This document shows positions 1 through 10,365 of a DNA stretch of 64,000 nt, one piece after another; within the stretch, counting starts at the first letter, position 1; each line of letters opens with the position of its first letter. The stretch is from contig NW_003314309.1 of NCBI RefSeq assembly GCF_000143415.4, forward strand, positions 489,459-553,458. The letters are read 5' to 3'. The DNA is from Selaginella moellendorffii. Its lineage: Eukaryota > Streptophyta > Lycopodiopsida > Selaginellales > Selaginellaceae. A model generated the notes under the pieces. The model ran no database searches and had not been told where the DNA came from. It saw only the letters and a program-made list of their open reading frames with translations. The position numbers and the translations under genes were made by a program.

Positions 1-399
1 TCCAACTCTTAATTGTTGGAGGATATGATCCTTATATGACATGAGGCATACCATATAGGTCCCATATCACCCTAGAGCCATGTTTGCTCAAGCATGATAT
101 GTATCATTCTTCATTCACATATAATGCAATCACAAATTATATTATGGTATTAGAGATGTTGAAGGACATAGAAAGTCACCATAGTCATGTTGTATGGTGT
201 GGAGATGTAGAGACCTAAACTTAGCACAAAAGAATGGCAAAAGCTTGAAGGGCTGAAACAAAAGTTCATCCTAATAGAATTTGGGGTCTCCTTCAAGACA
301 ACATATGCAATCATGGTCATGGAGTCCAGTTTGTTACCATTAAAGATGCATCATATATGTTCAAAAAAGCAAATTCTCCTATCTAAGTAAGTTGGTAGA

Positions 400-500
400 T
401 GGCAATCCATGATTCAAAAGCTCTTTGATCAAGAAACTCATAAAGGATGGTGGCATGATATGAGGAAGTGGATAAAAAGATTCAACTTCGACCTAAAGAT
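400..500 (+). repeat. relic of the LINE-like family seen at 6.7 kb
   Basis: The plus strand still reads a peptide of the form KGWWHDMRKWIKRF. It matches GQGWWHDIETWTHKF in the LINE-type ORF near 6.74 kb. No open frame survives. I see this as an older, decayed copy of that element; the family is not identified beyond that. Confidence 0.4.
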
Positions 501-512
501 GCAAGGGGTTCC

Positions 513-1000
513 AAAAGTATAGTACAGAGAGTGTGGGGGTTGGACTCTAGTGGAGCTAGTTTGGTCAGGAAAGGCTAGTGTGACTCAGGAAAGTTATGCA
601 CACATGTTGGGTGATGATATATCCATTGAGGAGTCCAAGGCTAGAGTGAATACGGACTGATAAATGGGGTAGCTTGGTCAACTGTTCAAGAGCTGGCTCT
701 AATTCCCCCAAGAGATCAAATGGTCGATGCTCTTAATCCAAGCATGGGTGGCACTACCTACTTGGATACTTAGTGTGGCTCAACATAACCTTGCTTTAAC
801 CCCATGGTTAGAGCACCCAAAGGCGGAAGGTGAGGAGAATACCTATGAAGCTTACATAGGGCCACATTGTTCCAAAATGTTGTCCCAAAGTCTCAGACCA
901 TGGAAAGAAAGAAGAGCAATCATTTGGTGTAGTGACCAAGGATACGGTCACATGGTGAGGAAGTCCTAAAGGACAATGGGACTTAGTGGTCAGGCCTATA
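513..1000 (+). repeat. left copy of a diverged direct repeat, possible 5' LTR
   Basis: This stretch aligns by eye, with many substitutions and small gaps, to 5235-5650. Both begin AAAAGTATAGTA, pass through GAGAGTGTGGGGG and GATCAAATGGTC, and end near GGGACT(T/C)AGTGGTC. Two copies in the same orientation about 4.7 kb apart suggest the LTRs of an old element. Neither carries a believable gene; short frames here are chance. Confidence 0.45.
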
Positions 1001-4000
1001 GGCCTTAACCAAGTGGAAGTGTTGGTGAACATGGCTATAGATAGAAAAGGATTTGGTGGGGACTGAAAAAGGGATATTGGGGAAGGCTATTCCTCATATT
1101 TGTGGGCATTCTAAGGATGTTAAGGAGTGCATTTGGGATGATCACTCATAAAGGGTATAACACACCTCAGTCCAAATGCTTCTACCAATCCTTTAGGACC
1201 ATTCTTTGACTCCACTCAAGTCATCCAGCTTTTTGGACTTTCTTAATTTAACAACTCATAATGTTTTAACCTCTTGGCTATTTTTGAGGTATCAGTTCAC
1301 TACAATACATCTTTTTGTATTCATGTCCTATTCATAAAGACCATTTTTACAAGTGTTACTTCGATATTTGATTATTTTCCGTTCTTTGTGGGTTACCTTT
1401 GCCCCTTAGAACTATCCATCCATATGATAAGAATATTAACTCATCTTTTAAATACACTCCAAATTCCTTAGGTTTGTTCCATCATGTATAAAAGGTAGCC
1501 CTGACTACCATTTCAAGGACTTGTGTCCTTATCCGTATTTGACCTCCCATGGTCATTAATTCTGGTCTCAAATTTATGAGCCCTAGCCTCAACTATATGA
1601 AAATAATCTTGTGACTCCTTTATTATTTTGGAGTCTTTATATTTTTCATGATCCAACCTAGAGTTGTTTACCATCGCTACATTAGTTAGTTTACTAAGTC
1701 AAACGCTCATTTGGATCACATCTTCAACTCTCTAAGGAAAATTTTATACTGTTCTCAAGATCCCAAAGTCATTACCAAATTAGCCCCTTTCTATCTACCA
1801 TATTGCCAATATGTTCACTTATAAACTAAGGTGGAGAGTCATGCCCCTTCAACATGCTACTCCTCGAGGATAGGCCATTCCTGAGACTTTCCAATGCCAA
1901 AACAAGTGGTGATATACTTGACCACCAATAAGAGTTAGACTAAGGAAAAACTCTAATACCAAATTATAAGGGACTAAATTTTCCATTTTACTTTAGTCAC
2001 TTAACTACACCTCCAACCACTTGGAGGAGTCTCACTCACAAACTCCATAAATCTTATTCCAGACTTAGGGCTCGCTAGCCTTAAGAATGACATCCATACC
2101 ACTTAACATTTGCACTTGGTCCAAGTGCTTTTTGTGTTTGATCCCATGATTAACACCCAAAGGTATTATTGACATATCAGCTCATTATGCTAAGGCCATG
2201 CCTATTCACCTTTATCACTCTAATGGTCCAACACCACTTGCATCACAATCCCATTTCTCAAAGATTGGGCCATCCATGGGATGGGGAGGATCATAAAATT
2301 CAAGTATGGGAACAATATGTATTTTATTGATGGCAAAGGCACCATACTAAAGTCGTAGGAAAGGTGTTCCCAGAAGAAAGTAACTTAGGTTTAGAGTTGT
2401 GGGCAAATACTATGGTGTAGTGCTAACCGATAGTTAGCATGAGAAACAATCTTGGCAAAAACTTAAACACAAGTGGAAAGTGTCATAAAGATAAGCTTGT
2501 GAAGCCAATGGTGTGAAGACACTAAATGTGCCAAAGTGTGATGCCTTAAGGTCAAGTTGACAAGTTCATGAGAACCCCTTGCCAAAGAAATCCCAATAGA
2601 AATGGGAATGTGATAACCTAAATTGAAAGGCATGCAATTAAAGTGTGGTGACCCAAATAATGATGGAGGTGTAGAAGCATCATGAATGAGTTGTAAAACT
2701 TGACAACTACAAGGTAACTAAGCAAAATGTGCAAAATAATTGATTTAATTGATACAAGTTAACTATCCAAGATTTATTATTGGGATAAAGAGGTTAGCTA
2801 TACCCCTCTAGGAAATAAATTGCTTATATAAGTCAATGTTATAAAAGAAAATGCTCATTGTCAAATAAGGTCATCATTAGGATACCAAAACACTCTAAAA
2901 CACTAGAGAGTGGTGTTTAGAATCATGAGGGCATTAGATAAGGCTCAAGAGACTAAATCTTTAGCAAATAATGGATAGAAGGTGCTATCTAACGTTCAAA
3001 ATTGCAGAGATAGGAAAAGTCCATCTATTCAAATTGGACAAAGCCAAAAAGGGATTTTGGTATGGCTAGCAATAGGCATAAAGAAGCTCATATATAATGA
3101 CATTAATCCTTATGTGTAGGATTACACGATGAGTAAGGCATAGTAGAAAGTACAAAACTACCCTCTTAAATGGGAGTAGAATAACTAAAGGGAAGGCGTA
3201 AGGCCAAAAAGTAAGTAGTAAAGGGATAGAATGGAACCATAAAAATCAAAAAATATAACCAAAGGTGGTTATGTAAGTTGGGAGTGGAGAATCAAGTGTG
3301 TGCTCAAACATGTTACTATTAGCAATCGTGATGTTATAGAGAGTTTAAAGTATGGAATTATCCATATTAAACCATATAGCAATTAAAAAACTTGCGAAAG
3401 AAAAGGCCTTACTAAACTAAGGGACAGAGTCCTTTCAAAGTTCCCAAAGACAATTTTAGGTAAATTAGTACCTAAAAAGACAAGTGTAAATGGTTCATAG
3501 AACGCGTGAAATCAAAGTGGTATAGCAAAAACGTGGTTTTGAAGCTTGCTATGAGCGAGGCTATCAAGGTTGGGGAAATAATCCCTAAGTGTTTAAGGAG
3601 ATGGTTTTAAATGAAAGTCGATGGTTAAAAACTTTCACACTTATGTATGAAACCATATTATACTAATCGAGTGACTTGTTAAGTGAGATTGGCAAATTGG
3701 TAGAACAAAGACCCTAGTTGAAGGTGTTGACTCCAAAAAGGGGTGGCTTATGGGGCTAAGCATGGAGGAGTCTATACATGATCACGATTTATCAAGTAAG
3801 AGGACTTGGCAGTGCGAAGGAATTAGATTCCTAAGCTGTGTTCTATAGTGCGCTTTAAATATAAATTGGTGCACTAGTGTGGGGAGTCACACCAGGCATT
3901 TTAGGTAATACTGTCCATAAATGCATATACAAAGGTTAGGTTCGAGTCCCAACCCTTTAGTGTTTGGGTTCGAATCCTAACTCACTAGAGCATGGTGGTG

Positions 4001-4930
4001 GGTTAGAATATGAGGATACTCATTTTTCAATGCTCATAGACTCTTAGTGAAGAAACTGGCTTGGGCACATTACCAAGTGGGGGATGCCCCGGAGTCATGA
4101 TGCATGGTTAAATTGCTTAGTGTGAAAGCTTAACATATTTAACTTGAACACTTTAGTGCAAGTGGCATTAAGGATATGGTGAATGAGATAGGGACACTCA
4201 GTCTCAATTGCTATAGACCCTTGGCCAGAAGGGCTAGCTTAGGCACGCCGCCAAGTGTGGGGGATGCCTCTACGGTCATAATTAACAAGTTAAAGGTCAG
4301 GAAGACTTAGTACCTATTGGCAAAACTATTAATGTATCAAGGTTATATCACTAAATGATCTTGTCAAAGTGACAAAGTGGGAAGGACACCTAAGGGAAAT
4401 GAACTGTGACAATACAATAATATTGTAAGTTCAAGAAAATAGTCTTCAAGGAAAGACCCATGGGTGGGTTGCAAGGTTGAACCATGGATAGAGCTTAGAG
4501 TAGTGAACACCCCCTGGACTTAGTGAAGTAGAGCCTTTACCATAAGACCAAAAGTATATTTTGAGGATGGAAGTAGTGATCCTAAGTTGCTGATACAACA
4601 ATCAAATGATAGGAGCAAAAGACTAGTGGCTAATTTTGGGCTATGGAAATCATTGAAAGAAATCCAAATAACAAAGTTGAGCATAAGACACAAATCCTTA
4701 AGCCCCAAAGTGGCGCCAAAAATGTGTCATATAGTAGTGGTCGAAGTGGAAGTCTAACGAGTATAACATGTTTGGACCAAAAGCTTTGACTTGGAAAGTC
4801 AAGAGTGTGAGTGAAACTATAAATGAAATGCTTGATGAATGAATATGAAGCGATCGATGAATGAGTTTCTAGAAAGGGTCACAAGAAAGACTGACACATG
4901 GCAAATGTTGTGACACATGGAAGTGTTAGG
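1001..4930. other. internal part of the presumed old LTR element, no intact gene
   Basis: AT-rich DNA full of stops on both strands. I found no readable gag or pol motif. It includes a diverged tandem duplication with a period of about 180 bp (4033-4080 against 4210-4260, both around CCAAGTG...GGGGATGCC). Near 3.94-3.99 kb are two box-B-like GGTTCGA(G/A)TCC words, which may be a decayed tRNA-like sequence. Nothing else stands out. Confidence 0.4.
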
Positions 4931-5169
4931 ACCGAATCTAAGATGGAGTCCGGGAAAGAGTCTAAGATAGAATCTAAAAAAAGTCCAAGATTAAGAGGAA
5001 CTTTGAGATGGAGTCCAAGAAGAAATCCAAGATAGAGTCTAAGAAGGAGTCTAAAATGGAGCCCAAAGTTGAGTTTGAGATGGAGACTGAGATCGAGTCC
5101 AAGATCGAGGCCGAGGCCGAGACTAAATCCAAAATTGAGTCCAAGTCTAAGTCCGAATCTAAATACTAA
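4931..5169 (+). repeat. degenerate Glu-Ser-Lys coding repeat (12-bp period)
   Basis: About twenty imperfect copies of a unit close to GAGTCCAAGATA. From 5002 the plus frame is open to a TAA at 5167-5169 and reads units such as ESKKKSKIESKKESKMEP. The segment 4934-5001 reads the same kind of peptide one frame off, so a single-base indel separates the two. The pattern looks like a charged, repetitive protein tail that has decayed. It lies directly before a purine tract and the right-hand repeat, so it may be the 3' end of the element's coding region. Function unknown. Confidence 0.45.
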
Positions 5170-5209
5170 TACAAGTCAAAGGGTGAAAGCCTAAAGCAAT
5201 CGTCCCCCC

Positions 5210-5230
5210 AGGGGGGGAGGGGGGGGGGGG
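5210..5230 (+). other. poly-G tract, possible polypurine primer site
   Basis: A run of G broken by one A lies directly 5' of the right-hand long repeat. That is where an LTR element keeps its polypurine tract. A run of C just before it means a homopolymer assembly artefact cannot be excluded. Confidence 0.35.
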
Positions 5231-5234
5231 ATGC

Positions 5235-5650
5235 AAAAGTATAGTAGGGAGAGTGTGGGGGTTTGACTTCAGTGGAATCAATTTAGCCAGGAGAGGCTAG
5301 TGTGACCAAGGAAAGTTATACTAAAGTGGTGGGTGATGATATAACTACTAAAGAGTCTAAAGTTAGAGTGAATAATGGATAAGTGAAATAACTTAATAAA
5401 GTGTTAAAAAGCTAACTATAACTCTTTTAGAAGATCAAATGGTCAATACTCCTAATCCAAGTGTGGGTTGATGTGGCTTATTGGAACCCCACTCTAGTCA
5501 CTTAGGGGGAGTCCAGTGTTTTGAAATGTCATCCCAAAGCCCTAAACTATGAAAAGGAAAAGGAGCAATCCTCTTATATAGTAATTAAGGGTATGGTCAT
5601 GTGGTGAGAAAGTTTTAGAGGTCAATAGGACTCAGTGGTCTGCCTTTCAG
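5235..5650 (+). repeat. right copy of the diverged direct repeat, possible 3' LTR
   Basis: Partner of 513-1000, in the same orientation and directly after the purine tract. Divergence is high, so any insertion is old. From 5651 to about 6200 I see no gene or clear repeat. Confidence 0.45.
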
Positions 5651-6199
5651 GTTTTAGTGGTGTTGTGGGATAAAACCCTAGATTGGGGGGACCAAAATCA
5701 AAGACACAATAGCACAAGAAAAAGGCACCACTAGAGACTTGAGAGTAAGTGGGAGTCCATCTACCTCTGAATTGCCAGTAATCTTTAAGTTCTAAATTGC
5801 TTGTTCTTGTTTGGATTTCTAGAAAATTCATAGTGTAGCTCATTGGAACTGCCATATTACATTTCCATGTCATATGAGTTTGGGAGTGGATCTTCATGAA
5901 CATAAGTGCCACATGTCACATCTGCTCATTGGAACATGACATATATCATTCTTCATTCACATACTTTTTGTCATCATTGACATCAAGCCACCATCCCATG
6001 AGAGACATATTGTGTTTTAATATAAACAACTCCCTTCCAAGTAAAAAGCTTTGACTCAAAGCAAGATTATGGAGTAAGATACCCCTCTAGATCATAGTTC
6101 ACTTTGATATTGTAAGGAGAGCAAATTCTGGTCCTCACGCTCATCCAGTGCCACGAGCTCAATCGAATGCATCAATCTTTCCAGTTTGGAGTAGGAGGA

Positions 6200-7286
6200 T
6201 CGAGCTACAACCCGATCAGTGTGTTCCTCACGAAGATGTCCTCGTCAAACATCCTTTTGCAAGCCCCTGAGTGTAGATCCATTATGCTGAGTGGTAGCAG
6301 TGGAAGCACTGAAAATGGAAGTGGAAGACGAGGAATAATGGTGGGTACGAAGGGAAACAGATCGCTGACGAGTACAAATATTTGGGGCACATAATCCACC
6401 ACACCAAGCCAAGTCGAAGGGGTCCGGGCTAGGAGGCTAGCACGCCTATTATGCAATGCAATCAGACTGTAGAAAAGCATGAGTAACAAGTTGGGAGGCG
6501 AAGGAGATATATTTTCTCACGAAAATAACCACAGTTGCACTCTATGGGTCAGAAATGTGGGGACTTGAACTCTCTAAAAAGCAGTGGGGAAACCTAGAAA
6601 CTATCGCAATGACCTTCATTTCAAACGAACTCAGCATCTCCACCAAAACAGCACTCCCCATACCATATGGCAAACTTGTGGATCAAGCAATTCTTGACTC
6701 TCATCTGCTGGCATGGGAACATGGACAAGGATGGTGGCACGACATAGAGACGTGGACGCACAAGTTTGGCATGGATCTCAACAACATTTTCAATGCACTT
6801 AAAGAGGATCTTGAACAATGGTTGAACAAAGCAATGCACACATGGATACATGCCAAAGAACACTGGACAAAATATCACCTTTATTGCCAGGAGATAAACC
6901 CAGATGAAATGTTCAGACTGAACATCTACAACAAACTTTCAACATGGAGCAGACACACCATCGCCTGGTACTGCACAGGAAACCACAGCCTGATCGAACC
7001 CAGATGCCGCAGACAGGGAAAACCTCCACGACATCTCCAGATCTGCCTGGTCTGCACAGAAGACACAGAGACGGTCAGGCACACACTCAAGGCTTGCCCT
7101 GCCTATGCCAAATTCTGCTCCCCAGACATCAACTGGGATGCCAAAACATACATAATCCTTGCAAACAAGGAGACAACCTCATCCCCTGCCAATTACCTGA
7201 AACGCATAGAGCTGCGATGGCAAATACATGTCACACATGCAATGGAGGCAGAGACCTTGAACGGCCGAGGAAAAAAAGACGGGTAG
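6200..7286 (+). mobile_element. truncated non-LTR (LINE) element, C-terminal part of ORF2
   Basis: The frame holding ALYGSEMWG (about 6538-6564) stays open to a stop at 7286. That phrase marks the segment just after the reverse transcriptase fingers and palm in many LINE ORF2 proteins. Further on there is a CCHC pattern, CLVCTEDTETVRHTLKAC, like the zf-RVT region at the LINE C-terminus. Upstream, about 6365-6400, another frame reads DEYKYLGHIIHHT, like the YLG motif that precedes it, so at least one frameshift is present. Catalytic RT motifs are absent, so this is a 5'-truncated copy. It differs from the LINEs at 55-62 kb. Confidence 0.65.
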
Positions 7287-7289
7287 GCA

Positions 7290-7899
7290 GGGCCAGTGAG
7301 CGGGAGCACAACGACAATGAGGATGCCACCTATGCGAAAATGATAATCCAACTTGCATTTTTGCATCCATCAGTCTCATGCTTCTAGTTGGGCATTATCA
7401 AAACAACATGTAGATAAGAAGATAGATAGATAATTCTTCCATCTGATCCCACCAGGAGTCGTTCATGCCTGGGGCCCTGGCTCCACAAGCATTTAATATA
7501 ACAACACTTGACTGCTCCAATTAGTAATTTGTGCTGCAAGGCAATCACTGCAGAGAATGATGTGCCCAAGGGGCTGCTGCTGCCTGCCATGCAATCAGTT
7601 ATATCAATTTTGGATGAATGTATGATTTGTAAGCAACAGACATGTAAAAATATATGTAAAAAGGTAAATACTGTCTGTATGGGATAGAAGATTCCCTGAA
7701 AATCAACACCAAGCATGAGATGTATCATGTATTCAAGAAGCCATTTAGGAAAGCTACCACTAGCGCGTGAGTGATTGTTGAGAGATGTAGGCATAGTGCT
7801 CCAAGCTGTGTGAAAAGAAAAGATCTCCACTCCACTCAAATGTGGGCGCTGCCTTTTTAGTGCGATTGCTGCTGAACAGACCCAAAAGCAAAGCCAAAG
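7290..7899 (+). other. gap upstream of the lipase gene
   Basis: AT-rich sequence between the LINE fragment and the lipase start codon. It must hold the lipase promoter and 5' leader, but I see no clear TATA box or conserved motif. Minus-strand frames here have no recognisable product. Confidence 0.5.
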
Positions 7900-9812
7900 A
7901 TGAAAATGGTTCTTCCATTGCTCCTTGCAGCATGTCTAGCAGTAGCAGCATCAGCAGCAGCACCTTCTTCTTCATTCCCAAATCATGGGAAGCAAATCTT
8001 AAGATTTGCCGAAGACAGCTTTTGCTCCACGCTGGTCCTGGTTCATGGCTATCCTTGCCAGGAGTTCAAAGTAAGCGATATGAAAATCTGGTAGAGAAAG
8101 AACTTGCGAGAACAAAAAGAAAGAAAACCTCTCTATTTCTTAGGTGACAACTCCAGATGGCTACATTCTGCGAGTTCATAGAATACCACACGGTGTGGCG
8201 GGAGTTTCCTCGCCATCGCCAAAGCCAGTGTTTCTCCAGCACGGTGTTCTTCAGGTATGTGTGAAAAGTAAAAGTATAAAAAAGAGTGTGTGACTGTGGA
8301 GCAGGGAGGAGACGATTGGGTGTTTTATCCCCCGCGCAATTCTTTAGGGTTTGTTCTCGCGGACGAAGGCTTCGATGTGTGGATCGGGAATCTCCGCGGC
8401 ACGCATTGGAGTCGCCAGCATGTCTCGTACTCCTCCGGCGACAAGGTAATGCCCGGAATCTGTCGATTCCGTGATGGAGATCTGTGTTTCTTGCGATTCA
8501 TGGTATTGTTCTTGCGTTTTCTTTGCAATTCCAGGTGTTGTTCTTGTGTTTTCTTTGCGATTCATGATATTGTTCTTGAGATTTCTTTCGAAGAGTCGGC
8601 TTTTCTTTGCGATTGCTTGTTCCCGATGATTTTGTGCTTGGAGTCAAGAATGAACTTTGTGACTCGATTTTTCTTTGCTCTTTTCTGCTAGGCGTACTGG
8701 GACTGGACTTGGGACGGGCATGCGCAGTACGATCTCCCAGCCATGCTCAACTTGGTTCATGAAAACACTGGCTCGGAGCTTTACTATGTCGGCCATTCTC
8801 AGGTAGAATAGTGCTGTGGTGCTCTCGAGAGATAAGAGCTGGTGGTGATTTCTCAGGGAACGTTGATTGCTCTGGCAGCTTTCTCGGAGTCCAAGCTAAT
8901 GAATGTCGTCAGGGCGGCGGTGTTACTCAGTCCCATTGCCTACCTCAAAGGCATGACTTCCACGCTTTCCAGGCTCGCTGCTCTACTCTACATGGACCAG
9001 GTGAGATTTTTTTTCTCTCGTTTCTTTCGTTTCTTCTTTTTTTCTCGCTCGATCGAGAAATCGCGGTCACAGGTCACTCACTACTCAATGCTGCTGTGAT
9101 TTACAGATCTACGACGACGTAGGCCTGTCACAATTCACTCTTGAAAGGTAAACAAGAATTGATGGTTTCCTTTTCTTTGTTTGTTCTTTAAGTTTTGCTT
9201 GCTTTCAGTGGAATTGGTGCGTACCTTCTCAGGAATTTATGCTCGCTGGACCCCCGATGCGCAGACTTGCTGGTCCTCGTGACGGGTAATTCTTGCAACT
9301 TCATAAAAAGCTTACATGTTTTCGCTTTCTGGACAGGCCGGAATTGCTGCTTCAACGCGAGCCTCACTTCTTACTACCGCCAGTTTGAGCCTCAAGGGTC
9401 GTCCACGAAAAACTTAGTTCACCTCGCTCAAAGTAAGCTCTTTGTTTTTCCGATGCAATCTCGACGCTATTGATTTTTTTTTTTCTTTTTTTCTTTCTTG
9501 GCAGTGGTGAGAACCGGTTTGTTTGCAAAGTTCGACTATGGTAGCAGTCTCGGGAACATGCGCGCCTACTCGCAAGTGGTTCCTCCGACGTACGAGCCAG
9601 CCAACATTCCCAAGAGCTTTCCAGTTTTCCTCGTGTATGGAGGCAAGGACACATTGTCTACGCCACAGGGCGTCCAGGAACTGGCCAAGCGCCTCGTTTG
9701 CACGCAGCAAACACTATTTCTTCCAAACTACGCTCACGCGGATTTTGTTGTAGGAACCCGAGCAAGGCAAGACGTGTTTGACCCGGTGATTAAATTTATC
9801 AAGGCAAACTAA
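7900..9812 (+). CDS. acid lipase / triacylglycerol lipase 1-like, alpha/beta hydrolase
   Basis: Nine exons give 399 residues: 7900-8070, 8144-8254, 8305-8445, 8692-8802, 8857-9000, 9107-9147, 9209-9285, 9337-9432, 9505-9812. All junctions are GT-AG and keep frame. The protein starts with a hydrophobic signal peptide ([20 protein letters not shown]), so it is probably secreted or vacuolar. It then shows the order of the gastric/lysosomal acid lipase family: [15 protein letters not shown], an oxyanion loop around FLQHGVLQ, the nucleophile elbow GHSQG (Ser177), Asp346 in YGGKD and His375 in NYAHAD. Length fits plant LIP1 proteins. Expected role is hydrolysis of triacylglycerol or other lipid esters. 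Introns are 50-250 nt. An in-frame ATG two codons downstream is the only start ambiguity. Confidence 0.9.
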
Positions 9813-10365
9813 GTAAAGGTGTGGCAAATCTCTGATAAAATCAAGCTTTTTGTTTTTTTGTGATGTTCCTTCCAACAATGTAAAGCAGCGTAGACAACAT
9901 TGTGGGAGCGTGTGATTGACAGTATCAAAATTTTTAACTCCTTTCTAGATGGTGCGAAAGAATTTTTCCATGGATCTCCGTTCCTAGCCATTCAAGCACG
10001 AGAAGGCTATGTCTGATTAACGATAATCCCGAATTAATCAAACAAAAGTTAAAGATTCTCGGTGGCCAATGGGGGACCGCCTAGCTTCTTTCTCATAGGC
10101 ATGCGCACCAAAAGCTTCAAAGTCTAATATAACTGTAATTAACCAAAGCCGTTGGCTGGACCGTTAGCCTCTTGCCACGCCAGCCGTCGGATGCGACCTC
10201 GGTCATCCTCGAGGCCGTCGGATGTGATCTGGCCGTCCGTTCAAGTGACAGCCGTCAGGCGGGCTACAACCCAGATTAGGTTTTTCGGTGAGAGGGGAGA
10301 GGAATAAAGAAAGCGCCAGTGTTGTCTTGCCGGTCGCTGGGGGAGAGCTGGAAATTTTAGGCGCG
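9813..10365 (+). other. spacer with probable SEC14-nodulin gene promoter
   Basis: The first part should be the lipase 3' UTR. Around 10.18-10.26 kb a short word, GCCGTCGGATG, occurs twice about 30 bp apart, with a further GGCCGTCCG, giving a GC-rich cluster just upstream of the next gene's leader. I cannot assign a factor to it. Confidence 0.35.

Noticed and set aside
3940-4000. tRNA gene near two GGTTCGA(G/A)TCC words
   Set aside because: No matching A box or acceptor stem at the right distance; only B-box-like words remain.
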